Assembly: GCF_017309385.1 (NCBI RefSeq)
Contig: NZ_JAFJMJ010000003.1
Coordinates: 744,001-808,000 of the forward strand
DNA length: 64,000 nucleotides
Direction of reading: 5' to 3'
DNA from: Amycolatopsis sp. 195334CR
GTDB lineage: Bacteria > Actinomycetota > Actinomycetes > Mycobacteriales > Pseudonocardiaceae
Shown here: positions 53,736 to 63,463 of the stretch, piece after piece
Numbering within the stretch: position 1 is the first letter of the stretch
Layout: the number at the start of each line of letters is the position of its first letter
Made by a program: the position numbers and the translations under genes
Notes under the pieces: generated by a model
Database searches by the model: none
What the model saw: only the letters and a program-made list of their open reading frames with translations
Told to the model about the DNA's origin: nothing

Positions 53736-54761
53736 TCAGTCCCCGTTGAGCCCGTCGAGGAACGCCTGCTCGAACCGCACCGGATCGGCCCCGAGCGCGA
53801 CCAGCAGCCGGTCTCCCCCGGCCCGCGGCGCGGTCCGGCCCGACTGCTCACCGTGCTGAACCACCACGATCGGGGTCTTCCGCGCCTCGGTCACCACCCC
53901 GCCGTCCCCGAAGCCCCACACCGCGGCCAGCGCGTCCCACCAGTAGAAGTACCCCAGCGCGATCCCGTCCCGCATGATCGGCTGCGTCATGATCGCGTGC
54001 ACGATCCGCGCGCTCGGCGTCCGCGCCTCGGCACCGACGCGGTCCACGTAGGCCTGCGTGATCGGCACGTCGTTCGTCGCGTCGAGCGGGGTCAGGCGCA
54101 CCGGCACGGCCCCGAAGGCGGCCCGCGCCGACGGCGGGTCCAGCCAGATGTTCAGCTCCTGGCTGTTGTCGAACCCCGGCAGCGCCTCGCCGAACAGGTT
54201 GCCCGGCACGTGCACCGCCCCGCCCATCACGTGCGCGGCCGACACCTTGTGCGCCAGCGGGCTGCCTTCGGGCACGGCCCGCGCGAGGTTGCTCAGCGGC
54301 CCGGTCACCAGCACCGACACCTTGCCCTTGGCCGACGCCAGCGTTTTCGCGATCAGCTGGGCCGCGGTCAGCTCCGACGGCGGCGGCGTGCGCCCGGCGT
54401 CACCGAGCGCGCCGGTGAGCACCTCCTCCATGTCGCGCACGGTGGACGCGGGCGCCGGGTGCACGCCGGTGTCCGAGCCGTCGGCGACCGGGATGCCCGG
54501 CAGCCCGCACTGCTCGAGCACGCTGATCGCGTGCTGGCGGGCGCGGCCGGGCGTGCCGAAACCGTTGTTGGTGACGGTGACCGCGCGCAGGTCGATCCGG
54601 TTCTCCTGGTGCTGGACGCACAGGTAGGCCAGCGTCGACGCGTCGTCCACGTCGAGATCGCTGTCGTAGATCACCGGAACGGGCGACGGTGCCGCCTGGA
54701 CCGGCGGAGCGACCACCACTCCGGCGGCGGCGAGGACAAGGGCGAGCAGTGCGGTGCGCAT
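53736..54761 (-). CDS. Secreted nucleoside hydrolase
   Basis: A 341-residue enzyme with a signal peptide (LLALVLAAAGVVVAPPVQAA). The calcium-binding Asp cluster is DSDLDVDD at residues 33-40. Further family segments are VTVTNNGFGTPGRARQH, VLVTGPLSNLARAV and HVMGGAVHVPGN, then NIWLDPPSARAAF. Nucleoside hydrolases release the base from ribonucleosides; an exported form would scavenge them outside the cell. It lies behind the terminator of the cat operon. Confidence 0.88.
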   Translation of the reverse strand: MRTALLALVLAAAGVVVAPPVQAAPSPVPVIYDSDLDVDDASTLAYLCVQHQENRIDLRAVTVTNNGFGTPGRARQHAISVLEQCGLPGIPVADGSDTGVHPAPASTVRDMEEVLTGALGDAGRTPPPSELTAAQLIAKTLASAKGKVSVLVTGPLSNLARAVPEGSPLAHKVSAAHVMGGAVHVPGNLFGEALPGFDNSQELNIWLDPPSARAAFGAVPVRLTPLDATNDVPITQAYVDRVGAEARTPSARIVHAIMTQPIMRDGIALGYFYWWDALAAVWGFGDGGVVTEARKTPIVVVQHGEQSGRTAPRAGGDRLLVALGADPVRFEQAFLDGLNGD

Positions 54762-54806
54762 CGGAATCTCCCCAGGAAGCCGATCAGGCCACGACGCACC
54801 AGCCTA

Positions 54807-54866
54807 GGCGTTGTCCGGCGAGTCTGCTCGATGGGCTTCGCGATGCGTGACTCGCCGGACAGCGCC
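54807..54866 (-). terminator. Terminator of the catABC operon
   Basis: GGCGTTGTCCGGCGAGT (54807-54823) and ACTCGCCGGACAGCGCC (54850-54866) pair over 17 bases with one G-T wobble and a 26-base loop. It begins at the catC stop codon. Confidence 0.75.
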
Positions 54867-55168
54867 TAGCCCGGACGGAACTCCGTCGGAACCGGTCGCG
54901 CCGACGGGTGCGTGGCCAGCGGCGTGACCTGGATCGTCATGAACGGGTACAGCGGCAGCGACGACAGGATGCCGTGTAGTTCGTCGTTCGACGGCACGTC
55001 GAACACGCTGATGTTGCTGTAGCGCCCGACGACCCGCCACAGGTGCCGCCACACCCCCGTCCGCTGCAGCTCCAGCGCCCTGGCCTTCTCGGTGGCCACC
55101 AGTTCGTCGCGGGCGGCGGGGTCGAGGTCGTGCGGGATGGCGACGTCCATCCGGACGTGGAACAACAC
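54866..55168 (-). CDS. catC: Muconolactone delta-isomerase
   Basis: A 100-residue protein matching CatC: it begins MLFHVRMDVAIPHDLDPAAR, contains KARALELQRTGVWRHLWRVV, and ends near LSSLPLYPFMTIQVTPLATH. CatC converts muconolactone to 3-oxoadipate enol-lactone in the catechol branch of the beta-ketoadipate pathway. It is the last gene of the operon, 13 bases behind catB. Confidence 0.93.
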   Translation of the reverse strand: MLFHVRMDVAIPHDLDPAARDELVATEKARALELQRTGVWRHLWRVVGRYSNISVFDVPSNDELHGILSSLPLYPFMTIQVTPLATHPSARPVPTEFRPG

Positions 55169-55181
55169 GGGGATCTCCTTC

Positions 55182-56303
55182 TCAGGTGCGGGTGAACGCC
55201 TTGACCGCGGCCGGATCCAGCTCGACGCCCAGCCCGGGACCGTCCGGCAGGTGCAGCTCGCCGTCGGCGTAGCGCAGCGGTGTGGTCAGCAGCTGCTCGC
55301 TCATCAGCAGCGGCCCGAACAGCTCGCTGCCCCAGGTCACCGCCGGGCTCGCGCAGGCCAGCTGCAACGAGGCCGCGGTACCGATCGGACTTTCGATGGA
55401 AGTGCCGCCGTGGCACGGGATCCCGGCGGCCGCGGCGATTTCCGCGATGGCCATGGTCCGGCGCAGCCCGCCGGATTTGGTGGTCTTGAGCGCGTACACG
55501 TCGGCCGCGCGCAACCGCGCCAGCCGCAGCGCGTCACCGGGGGTGCGCAGGCTTTCGTCGACCATCACCGGGATCGGCAGCGCGCGGTTGATCTCGGCGA
55601 GCGCTTCGACCTCGGGTCCGGGCACCGGCTGTTCGACCAGTTCGACCCCCGCGTCGGCCAGTTTCGGCAGGTACGTCAACGACGTGAGCAGGTCCCAGCG
55701 GGCGTTGAGATCCACCCGGACCCCGGCCACGCCGGCCAGTTTCTCGGCGATCGCGCACACCCGCGCCACGTCCTCGGCGGGCTCCAGCGCGCCCATCTTC
55801 AGCTTGAAGCTCCGGTGCAGCCCGGCGTCCAGCTTGCCCAGCGCCTCCTCGACCACCACCGGCGCCGGTTCGGTGCCCAGCGCCCAGGTGACCGGGATGG
55901 AGCGCCGGGCCACCCCGCCGAGCAGGGTGTGCACCGGCACCCCGAGGCAGCGGGCCCAGGCGTCGTGCAGCGCGACCTCCACGGCGGCCTTGGCGTAGAG
56001 GTTCGCGGCGACCACGTCGCCCAGGTCCCGCTGGATCCCGGCGAGATCGTCGACCCGGCGGCCGAGCAGCACCGGGGTGAGGTACCGCTCGACCACCAGC
56101 CGCATGGTCTCCACCGACTCGCCGCCCCACCACGGGCCGCCCGGCACCACCCCTTCGCCGACGCCGGTGACCCCGCCCGCGGTGCGGACGAAGACCAGCA
56201 GCACCGGCTGGGCCGCCATGCTCGTCCTGGCGAACCGGTGCGGCCGGCGCAGCGGCACGTCCAGCAGCACGGTGTCGACTCGCTCGATGCGCAGGTCGGT
56301 CAT
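55182..56303 (-). CDS. catB: Muconate cycloisomerase
   Basis: A 373-residue enolase-superfamily enzyme. The metal ligands are in GVRVDLNARW (Asp), VELVEQPVPG (Glu) and IPVMVDESLRT (Asp), with the KxK base in SFKLKMG and the opposing Lys in YALKTTKSGG. It begins TDLRIERVDTVLLDVPLRRP. CatB converts cis,cis-muconate to muconolactone. Neighbour genes confirm the assignment over other enolase members. Confidence 0.92.
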   Translation of the reverse strand: MTDLRIERVDTVLLDVPLRRPHRFARTSMAAQPVLLVFVRTAGGVTGVGEGVVPGGPWWGGESVETMRLVVERYLTPVLLGRRVDDLAGIQRDLGDVVAANLYAKAAVEVALHDAWARCLGVPVHTLLGGVARRSIPVTWALGTEPAPVVVEEALGKLDAGLHRSFKLKMGALEPAEDVARVCAIAEKLAGVAGVRVDLNARWDLLTSLTYLPKLADAGVELVEQPVPGPEVEALAEINRALPIPVMVDESLRTPGDALRLARLRAADVYALKTTKSGGLRRTMAIAEIAAAAGIPCHGGTSIESPIGTAASLQLACASPAVTWGSELFGPLLMSEQLLTTPLRYADGELHLPDGPGLGVELDPAAVKAFTRT

Positions 56304-56335
56304 GGAAGCTCGCTTTCCGTTGGGGCGAAAGGGGT

Positions 56336-57196
<861 letters not shown>

Positions 57197-58768
57197 TCAG
57201 CGGGCCCGCAGGGTCTGGTCACCGGGGTTGTACAGGTCGGGCACGGTCCAGCCGTCGAGGTCGTACTCGGCCATGCACGACTCGGCGAAGCCCTTCATCC
57301 GGTCCGCTTCCCCGGACTGCTGGGCGGCGAAGAGCAGTTCGGCGCGCACGCCTTCGTGGTTGCCGGAGTAGTTGCGCTCGTAGAGTTCGTGGCGGCCGCC
57401 GAACTCGCTGCCGATCGAGTCCCAGATCAGCTTCATCAGCTTGACCCGCTCGACCGAGTCGTACCCGTTGGAGCCGCGCACGTACTGGTCGAGGTACGGG
57501 CGGATCTCCGGCGACTTGAAGTCCACAGAGGACGATGGCAGGTAGATCAGGCCGCTGCCGAGGTCCTGCATGATGATCTCGCGCACCCGCGGGTAGCCCA
57601 CGGTCATGAACCAGCGGTACGCCAGCCCGTAGTCCAGGTGCGGCAGCACCGCGCCGTCGCGCCATTCGTCCGGCTGCGCGGCCATCGCGTCGGACAGCGC
57701 CCAGAACATGTTGCGCCAGCCGATGACCTCGCCCACCCGGGTCTGGATCCCGCGGAAGTCCTTGGTACCGGTGACCTCCACGCCCTTCATCAGCAGTCCG
57801 GCGATGAAGTCGAGCTTGACCGCGAGCCGGGTGACGCCGTGGAAGGTGAACCGGTGCAGGAAACCGGAACCGGGGAAGAAGGTGCTCGCCTTGTCGGCGT
57901 CCCCGTAGATGAACACGTTCTCCCACGGGATCTTCACCTTGTCCAGGATGAAGATCGTGTCGTTCTCGTCGAACCGGCTCGACAGCGGGTAGTCGAACGG
58001 GCTGGCGGTCTTGTCGGCCACGCCGGCGTAGGAGTTGCGGCAGATCAGCTTCATCCCCGGCGCGCCCATCGGCACCGTGCAGACCAGCGCGAACTCGCGC
58101 TTCTTGATCGGCAGGCCGTAGTGGGCGATGAAGTTGTAGTTGGTGATCGCCGAGCCGGTGGCCACCACCTTCGCGCCGGAGACGACCAGCCCGTCATCGG
58201 TTTCCTTCTCCACGTGGATGAACAGGTCCTTGACCTCGTCCGGTGCCTTGTCGCGGTCGACCGGCGGGTTGATGATCGCGTGGTTCCAGTACAGGACCTT
58301 CTCCTGCGACTCGCGGTACCAGCGCCGCGCGTTGCCGGCGAAGGGTTCGTAGAAGTCGGAGTTCGCGCCGAGCGTGCCGAGGAAAGCCGCCTTGTAGTCC
58401 GGGCTGCGGCCCATCCAGCCGTAGGTCTGCCTGGCCCAGGCCGCGATCGCGTCGCGGTCGGCGAACAGGTCCGCGCTGCTGCGCGGGGTGCGGAAGAACG
58501 GGTGCGTGAAGCCGTCGCTGCCGGTGTCGGTCGGCGTGGTCAGCACGTCGCGCTGGGCGGGGTCGTGCAGGGCGTCGTAGAGCCGAGCGGTCATCTGCAC
58601 CGAGTTGCGGAAGGCCGGGTGCGTGGTGACGTCGTCGACCTTGTCGCCGTAGATGAACACCTCGCGACCGTCGCGAATGGACTCGACGTACTCGGCGCCG
58701 GTCATCGGGCGGGTGGTCGGACGGGCGGGCTCGGCGGTCGCCGGGGCGTGGTCCTGCTGGATGGTCAT
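57197..58768 (-). CDS. HpaB-family flavin-dependent phenol/4-hydroxyphenylacetate hydroxylase, oxygenase subunit
   Basis: A 523-residue two-component monooxygenase of the HpaB/PheA1 group. It begins [20 protein letters not shown], has [12 protein letters not shown], the flavin/substrate region [20 protein letters not shown], and a C-terminal [11 protein letters not shown]. The upstream flavin reductase supplies reduced FAD. Its place before catABC, as in actinobacterial phenol clusters, favours phenol hydroxylation to catechol. The related 4-hydroxyphenylacetate hydroxylase would give a different diol not handled by CatA. Confidence 0.87.
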   Translation of the reverse strand: MTIQQDHAPATAEPARPTTRPMTGAEYVESIRDGREVFIYGDKVDDVTTHPAFRNSVQMTARLYDALHDPAQRDVLTTPTDTGSDGFTHPFFRTPRSSADLFADRDAIAAWARQTYGWMGRSPDYKAAFLGTLGANSDFYEPFAGNARRWYRESQEKVLYWNHAIINPPVDRDKAPDEVKDLFIHVEKETDDGLVVSGAKVVATGSAITNYNFIAHYGLPIKKREFALVCTVPMGAPGMKLICRNSYAGVADKTASPFDYPLSSRFDENDTIFILDKVKIPWENVFIYGDADKASTFFPGSGFLHRFTFHGVTRLAVKLDFIAGLLMKGVEVTGTKDFRGIQTRVGEVIGWRNMFWALSDAMAAQPDEWRDGAVLPHLDYGLAYRWFMTVGYPRVREIIMQDLGSGLIYLPSSSVDFKSPEIRPYLDQYVRGSNGYDSVERVKLMKLIWDSIGSEFGGRHELYERNYSGNHEGVRAELLFAAQQSGEADRMKGFAESCMAEYDLDGWTVPDLYNPGDQTLRAR

Positions 58769-58801
58769 GGGAACCCTTCTTCGTTGAATGGTCCGGCTGG
58801 C

Positions 58802-59371
58802 TCAGGAACGGGCGGGCAGCGGCGAGAACAGTTCGGAGCCGAACCAGCCGCTGTCGGGACAGTCGAGCGACGCGGCCCAGGGCGGATCGGCCTGGATCGG
58901 CCCCAGTTCGCGGAAAGCACCGGCGTAGAACAGCAACGGGTCCGCGCCGCTGGTCTCGAGGTGGGCCACCTCGCCGATGACGATGAGGTGGTCGCCGCCG
59001 TCGTAGGTGCGCCACGGCAGGCAGGAGATGGTCGCCGCGTTCCCCGCCAGCACCGGGGCGGTCGGCCCCTCGGCCCACTCCGGCGGGGTGTCCTGCGGGC
59101 GGCCCGCGAAGTGCAGTGCGGTTCCGAGCTGGCCGGCGGCGAGCACGTTGACCGCGAACGGCGCGTCGCCGAGGTACCGGCAGGCCTTGGACCGGCGGGT
59201 CAGCGTGACCTGGCAGAGCGCCGGTTCGAGGGAAACGGCGGTGAAGGCGTTGACCGTGGCGCCGTGGGGCTCCCCGGCCTCGTTGCGGCAGGTCACCACG
59301 GTGACCCCGGTGGCGAACCGGCCGAATCCGGTCCGGATCTCCCGCTGGTCGAGCGTCTTGAGCGAGGACAC
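58802..59371 (-). CDS. Flavin reductase component of the two-component monooxygenase
   Basis: A 189-residue flavin reductase-like protein. It begins REIRTGFGRFATGVTVVTCR, has GATVNAFTAVSLEPALCQVT and RRSKACRYLGDAPFAVNVLA, and ends DSGWFGSELFSPLPAR. It reduces FAD with NAD(P)H for the HpaB-type oxygenase 33 bases downstream. The GTG start is preceded by AGGAGG. It is first in the operon and divergent from the IclR regulator. Confidence 0.92.
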   Translation of the reverse strand: MSSLKTLDQREIRTGFGRFATGVTVVTCRNEAGEPHGATVNAFTAVSLEPALCQVTLTRRSKACRYLGDAPFAVNVLAAGQLGTALHFAGRPQDTPPEWAEGPTAPVLAGNAATISCLPWRTYDGGDHLIVIGEVAHLETSGADPLLFYAGAFRELGPIQADPPWAASLDCPDSGWFGSELFSPLPARS

Positions 59372-59384
59372 TACGGCCTCCTGT

Positions 59385-59417
59385 ACGCTATGCGTTCAAG
59401 TAGCACGCTCTGCGTGC
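59385..59417. promoter_or_regulatory. Double dyad between cat operon and IclR regulator
   Basis: ACGC-TAT-GCGT (59385-59395) and GCACGC-TCT-GCGTGC (59403-59417) are perfect dyads with three-base spacers and centres 20 bases apart. They lie between the flavin reductase and IclR starts and are the likely regulator sites. Confidence 0.7.
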
Positions 59418-59482
59418 AGGGTTGAGCGTGCCCCGCGCGCACACGTCGTGTCAAGCGGGGGTGGTACGAGAGGATGGCGATC

Positions 59483-60286
59483 ATGACCACCGGACCGACC
59501 GATCGCGACCGCATCCAGAGCATCGAGCGCGGCTTCGCCGTACTGCTCGCGTTCGACGCCGAAAGGCCCAATCCGACGCTGGCCGAACTGGCCTCGGCCA
59601 CCGACCTCTCCCGGCCGGCCGTGCGCCGGATTCTCCTTACCCTGCAACACCTCGGCTATGTGCGCGGCGAGGCGGGACGGTGGTCGCTCACCCCGCGCGT
59701 GCTGAGCATCGGGCAGCACTACTCGGCCTCGCACGCGATGATCGAGATCGCCCAGCCGCACCTGATGCGACTGGCCGAGCACACCCAGGAATCGGCTTCG
59801 CTGGCCGCGCTCGACGGCGCCGAAGTGGTGTACGTGGCCCGCGTCCCGGTCCGGCGGATCATGAGCATCAACGTTTCCGTCGGCACCCGCGTGCCGCCGC
59901 ATTCGACCTCGATGGGCCGGGTGCTGCTGGCCTGGGAACCCGCCGAGGTGGTCGATCAGGTGCTCGCCGAGCACGGACTGCCCGCGAGCACCGAGCACAC
60001 GATCACCGATCCGGCGCGGTTCCGCCGGGCACTGGCCGAAACCCGGGCGCAGGGCTGGGCGATCGTGGCCGAGGAACTGGAGATCGGCCTGCTCTCGGCG
60101 TCGGCGCCGGTGCGCGACCAGTCCGGGAAGGTGGTCGCCGCGCTGGCGTCGTCAACCTCCAGCGGCCGGTCGAGCGTGGCCGAGTTGCGGGAGAAGGTGG
60201 TGCCGGTGCTGCGCGAGGCCGCCGACCGGATCAGCGCCGACTTCGGGCACCGGGCCGCCGCGCGCGGGCACGAGGGCTTCTTCTGA
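59483..60286 (+). CDS. IclR family regulator of the cat/phenol operon (CatR/PcaR-like)
   Basis: A 267-residue IclR regulator. The winged helix reads RIQSIERGFAVLLAFDAERP and LAELASATDLSRPAVRRIL, followed by the effector domain (PHLMRLAEHTQESASLAALD, VPPHSTSMGRVLLAW, and a C-terminal STSSGRSSVAELREKVV). This is the PcaR/PcaU/CatR type that senses aromatic-pathway intermediates such as muconate or 3-oxoadipate. The ATG at 59483 has GAGAGG upstream; an earlier ATG at 59474 would overlap it. Confidence 0.9.
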   Translation: MTTGPTDRDRIQSIERGFAVLLAFDAERPNPTLAELASATDLSRPAVRRILLTLQHLGYVRGEAGRWSLTPRVLSIGQHYSASHAMIEIAQPHLMRLAEHTQESASLAALDGAEVVYVARVPVRRIMSINVSVGTRVPPHSTSMGRVLLAWEPAEVVDQVLAEHGLPASTEHTITDPARFRRALAETRAQGWAIVAEELEIGLLSASAPVRDQSGKVVAALASSTSSGRSSVAELREKVVPVLREAADRISADFGHRAAARGHEGFF

Positions 60287-60299
60287 GGTTTCCGTCAGC

Positions 60300-60737
60300 T
60301 CACTGGGGTCGTAGCACCAGCACGTCGGCGTCGTGCCCGTCGTCCATCGGGATGCGGAGCCGGACGTTGGCCCAGAACGTGGTCCGCTCGCCGTCGCGGC
60401 TGATGCCCCAGGCGAGCGTGCAGTTGTTGAGCACCTTCCAGCTCTCCTGGCTGGGCACGGTCCCCGGCGGGTCGCCCTCCCTGCCGGTGCGGACCTCCAC
60501 CCGGAGCTGGGGCTGGGCCGCGGCGAACGGGCTGATCACCGCGTGCACCTCGCCGGGCAGCCGTCCGTTGCCCAGCGCGATCACCGCCAGTTCGTCGGCC
60601 ACCAGCAGGGTGTCCACCACCGCGTCCCGGCCGTACGGCTCGACCAGCGCCCGGATGGCCGCGCGGACCCCGGCGAGATCGTTGACGTCTTTCAGCAGGT
60701 GCGAGGACTGCAACTCGTTCCCGTCCGGGATCGACAT
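60300..60737 (-). CDS. Hypothetical protein with degenerate ATPase-like fold
   Basis: A 145-residue soluble protein. Residues about 40-80 (VVDTLLVADELAVIALGNGR, LPGEVHAVI) echo the RsbW-like ATPase signature, but the catalytic Asn and the Gly-rich boxes are not preserved. The C-terminus (GERTTFWANVRLRIPMDDGH) forms beta strands. It may be a relic of an anti-sigma kinase or an unrelated fold. The ATG at 60737 has GGAGG eight bases upstream. Divergent from the cupin gene. Confidence 0.5.
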   Translation of the reverse strand: MSIPDGNELQSSHLLKDVNDLAGVRAAIRALVEPYGRDAVVDTLLVADELAVIALGNGRLPGEVHAVISPFAAAQPQLRVEVRTGREGDPPGTVPSQESWKVLNNCTLAWGISRDGERTTFWANVRLRIPMDDGHDADVLVLRPQ

Positions 60738-60833
60738 GAACGTCACCTCCGCGAGCGACTCAGGCGTCGGTGACGCGTTGTTACCCCGTTCAGCCGAAAG
60801 GCAAACCCGGGTGGCCTGCGCTTGGATGAGGAC

Positions 60834-61325
60834 ATGACCGAAGAGATCGTACTGGGACCGCTGCCCAAGGGCATCACGTTGGCCGGTGAGGCCATGGGCA
60901 GCCGCGTCTGGAACGTGCTGGGTCACCGGTACGCGATGAAGTCCGCCACCGAGAGCAGCTTCGCCTTCGAGACCTACGACCCGCCGGGCACCGGGGTGCC
61001 GCCGCACGTGCACCCCACCCAGGACGAGCACATCTACGTGCTGGAGGGGGTGTTCACCCTCTACCTCGACGGTGACTGGCTGACCGCCGGGCCGGGTGAC
61101 ACCGTCCGGATGCCGAAGGACCTGCCGCACGCCTACTACAACCGGAGCGAGGCGCCGAGCCGCGCGTTGTTCTGGGTCAGCCCGGCCGGGCGGCTGGCGC
61201 AGTTGTTCGACCGGCTGCACGACCTCACCGACCTGGCCGAAGCGGTCCGGGTCTCGGCCGAGCACGACGTGCACTTCCTGCCACCGGACGCGGTCGGTGA
61301 GCCGCCGTCCGGGCTCCGCGCTTAG
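60834..61325 (+). CDS. Cupin-domain protein
   Basis: A 163-residue single-domain cupin. Motif 1 is PPHVHPTQDEHIYVLEGVFT with two His and a Glu to bind metal; motif 2 is GPGDTVRMPKDLPHAYYN with another His. An oxygenase, isomerase or sensor role is possible. It is divergent from the ATPase-like gene at 60300 and stands alone, so no pathway can be named. Confidence 0.83.
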   Translation: MTEEIVLGPLPKGITLAGEAMGSRVWNVLGHRYAMKSATESSFAFETYDPPGTGVPPHVHPTQDEHIYVLEGVFTLYLDGDWLTAGPGDTVRMPKDLPHAYYNRSEAPSRALFWVSPAGRLAQLFDRLHDLTDLAEAVRVSAEHDVHFLPPDAVGEPPSGLRA

Positions 61326-61410
61326 CCCGTTCGGCAGAATGCCGGGGAATTCGGTGAAAAACCCACCACGGTAATTCTCACCCCCGGCGAGATCGGGTTC
61401 ATTCGAACGG

Positions 61411-61435
61411 GTTTATCCGGGACGGGAACGGGATA
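61411..61435 (+). promoter_or_regulatory. Candidate SigB/SigF-type promoter
   Basis: GTTT (61411-61414) and GGGATA (61430-61435) are 15 bases apart, resembling the stress-sigma consensus GTTT-N(14-16)-GGGTA. It lies 62 bases before the DUF6131-like start. Confidence 0.4.
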
Positions 61436-61496
61436 CCCGGGGCTTGCCCGCGCCACCACAGGGCGGCGCAGAAATCCCCACCTGGAGGCCAGTTAG

Positions 61497-61652
61497 ATGA
61501 TCGTTCTCGGCGTCATCCTGATTGTCATCGGTATCATCGCGAGCATTCCCGTGCTTTATTCAATCGGTATCGCGTTGGTGATCATCGGCGTTGTCCTCGC
61601 GGTACTCGGGCGGGCGGGCACCAAGGTCGGCGGCCGCAGCCACTGGTTCTAG
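61497..61652 (+). CDS. DUF6131-like 51-aa membrane protein
   Basis: A tiny membrane protein: MIVLGVILIVIGIIASIPVL, then YSIGIALVIIGVVLAVLG, and a tail RAGTKVGGRSHWF. It has two helices and ends in a basic, aromatic tail, the pattern of DUF6131 in actinomycetes (recalled, not searched). GGAGG lies before the ATG, and a possible stress-sigma promoter is upstream. The segment is shorter than most gene-calling cut-offs. Confidence 0.75.
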   Translation: MIVLGVILIVIGIIASIPVLYSIGIALVIIGVVLAVLGRAGTKVGGRSHWF

Positions 61653-61692
61653 AAAGGCCGATGGAAAGTGCTCCCCCGGCCCCGGCGCGCCT

Positions 61693-62088
61693 TCAGGTGC
61701 GCCGGAGCCGGAGCGCGTAGGCGGGCACCAGCTGGTCCGGCAAGGACAGTTTGTCGCGCCTGCCGTCGGCGTAGGCGAGGTCGAAGTTCACCACGCCGAG
61801 CCAGTCCCCTTTCACCGTGGGGAACCAGCCGTGCAGCCTGCCCGGTACCTCACCGGAGACGTCCAGCCCTGTTTCCACCACGTGCTCCGGCGCGCCGGGC
61901 ACGCGGACGTAGAGCGCGTCCAGCCGCACCCACACCGGGGTGATCACCGGCACGCGGCCGTGCAGCTCGTCACCCCGCCAGCGGGTGTGCGGGCTGACGA
62001 TCACGGCCGGTCGGGGTTGGTCGGCTGCTGCATACCCGGCAACATACGTCGCACAGGTGTTCGATGTCCACTGTGGCCTGTACGACAC
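61693..62088 (-). CDS. Hypothetical protein, about 131 aa
   Basis: A soluble protein rich in beta strands (PVITPVWVRLDALYVRVPGA, then VSGEVPGRLHGWFPTVKGDW and LGVVNFDLAYADGRRDKLSL), ending LVPAYALRLRRT. The GTG at 62088 is two bases past the acetyltransferase stop, with no strong ribosome site, so the two may be coupled. No family recognised. Confidence 0.5.
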   Translation of the reverse strand: MSYRPQWTSNTCATYVAGYAAADQPRPAVIVSPHTRWRGDELHGRVPVITPVWVRLDALYVRVPGAPEHVVETGLDVSGEVPGRLHGWFPTVKGDWLGVVNFDLAYADGRRDKLSLPDQLVPAYALRLRRT

Positions 62089-62090
62089 GC

Positions 62091-62483
62091 TCAACCGGTC
62101 AGCCGGAGCAGCCCCGCCTCGGTCGGGGAGAACCCGCACGCGTCGAAGTAGAACGGCCGCAACCGCGCCTCGAAATCGACGTGCAACCAGGTGCAGCCCG
62201 CCGACCGCGCACCGTCGGCGGCCCGGCGCACCAGTTCGGTGCCGATGCCCTGGTGCTGGTGGCTGGGCCGCACCTTCGGGTCGAGCAGGAACGCGTGGTC
62301 GCCGCCGTCCCAGGCGACGTTGGCGAACCCGGCGAGCACTCCGCCGGGTGGCCGGGCGGTCACCCAGCCGAGGCTGTGCGCCCGCACCCGGGTCCACCAG
62401 CCCGCTTTGTCCTGGCCGCCGTGCGACCGGGTCAGCTCGGCCAGTTCCTCGTCTCCGGCAGCTCCACGCCATTGGTAGTCCAC
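62091..62483 (-). CDS. GNAT family N-acetyltransferase
   Basis: A 130-residue acetyltransferase. The acetyl-CoA-binding motif is VRPSHQHQGIGTELVRRAAD, followed by WLHVDFEARLRPFYFDACGF near the C-terminus, both typical of GNAT enzymes. Target unknown. It is co-directional with the LLM oxidoreductase behind it and with the hypothetical gene it precedes. Confidence 0.85.
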   Translation of the reverse strand: MDYQWRGAAGDEELAELTRSHGGQDKAGWWTRVRAHSLGWVTARPPGGVLAGFANVAWDGGDHAFLLDPKVRPSHQHQGIGTELVRRAADGARSAGCTWLHVDFEARLRPFYFDACGFSPTEAGLLRLTG

Positions 62484-62499
62484 CTGATCATGGTGGCAG

Positions 62500-63375
62500 T
62501 CACGCGGGGAAGAGCTCCGGCACCAAGTCCAGCGTGCGCTCGCGTTCCCGTTCGTCGCCGGTCGGCATGAGCAGCAGATCGGTCACCCCGGCGTCGGCGT
62601 ACCGGCGGAGTTCGGCGGCCACCGCCGCTTCGTCCCCGGCGACCACCGTGTCACCAGGGCCGGACAACCCGCCTCGGTCGAGCACCGCGCGGTAGGCGGG
62701 CAGTTCGTTGATGATGGCGAGGTCGCGGGCGAAGCCCTCGCGCACGCGGTCGGGCTCGGTGGTCACGGAGACGGGCACCGACACCACCACCCGCCGGTCG
62801 GGCAGCCGCGGCACCAGGTAGTCGGCGATGAGCCGCGGCTGGACCCACAGCGCGATGGTGCCGTCGGCCAGCTCCCTGGTCACCTCCAGCATGCGCGGTC
62901 CGAGCGCGGAGACCAGCACGGACGGTTCCGGCGCGTCGATATCCAGCTGGGTGTCGACGGTGTAGAACCGCCCGGCGTGCTTGACGTGCTCGCCGCGCAG
63001 CAGCGGACGCAGGATCTCCAGGTATTCGCGCGTGTGACGCGCCGGCGCCTCGTAGGGCAGGCCGAGCTGGCCGGTCATCATCAGCTCGTGGCTCGGGCCG
63101 ATGCCCAGGGTGAACTTGCCGCCGGTGACCGCCTGCGCGGTCAGCGCCTCGGTGGCCATCACCACCGGGTGGCGCGGGTAGGTGGGCACCACCGCGGTGC
63201 CCAGTTCCGCCGGTGAGTCCGCGGTCGCGGCCAGCAGGGTGATGGGGTCCATCCCGCCGGGCCGCTGGTTGGTCCACGCGCTGTGGTAGCCGCGGGCCTT
63301 GGCCTTCGCGGCTTCCGCGATGAGGTCGGCGACGGAGGAGTCGCCGAGGGTGACGAGGGATTGTCCGATCCGCAT
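62500..63375 (-). CDS. LLM class F420-dependent oxidoreductase
   Basis: A 291-residue luciferase-like (LLM) TIM-barrel protein. It begins RIGQSLVTLGDSSVADLIAE, has GKFTLGIGPSHELMMTGQLG and HTREYLEILRPLLRGEHVKH, with PRMLEVTRELADGTIALWVQ at the C-terminal half. Actinobacterial members usually use coenzyme F420 to reduce or oxidise organic substrates. It is divergent from a LysR regulator, a usual local controller. Confidence 0.87.
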   Translation of the reverse strand: MRIGQSLVTLGDSSVADLIAEAAKAKARGYHSAWTNQRPGGMDPITLLAATADSPAELGTAVVPTYPRHPVVMATEALTAQAVTGGKFTLGIGPSHELMMTGQLGLPYEAPARHTREYLEILRPLLRGEHVKHAGRFYTVDTQLDIDAPEPSVLVSALGPRMLEVTRELADGTIALWVQPRLIADYLVPRLPDRRVVVSVPVSVTTEPDRVREGFARDLAIINELPAYRAVLDRGGLSGPGDTVVAGDEAAVAAELRRYADAGVTDLLLMPTGDERERERTLDLVPELFPA

Positions 63376-63441
63376 GCCCCCAGTCCACCGTTCCCGGCGC
63401 CGTCGATCGAGATCCAGTCGCCCCGCGCAGCGATAACATGA

Positions 63442-63451
63442 AGTGATCACT
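63442..63451. promoter_or_regulatory. Palindrome between LLM and LysR genes
   Basis: AGTGATCACT is a perfect ten-base palindrome, 13 bases before the LysR start and 67 bases before the LLM start, in the position of a regulator site. Confidence 0.4.
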
Positions 63452-63463
63452 GAGGAGGGGTGG

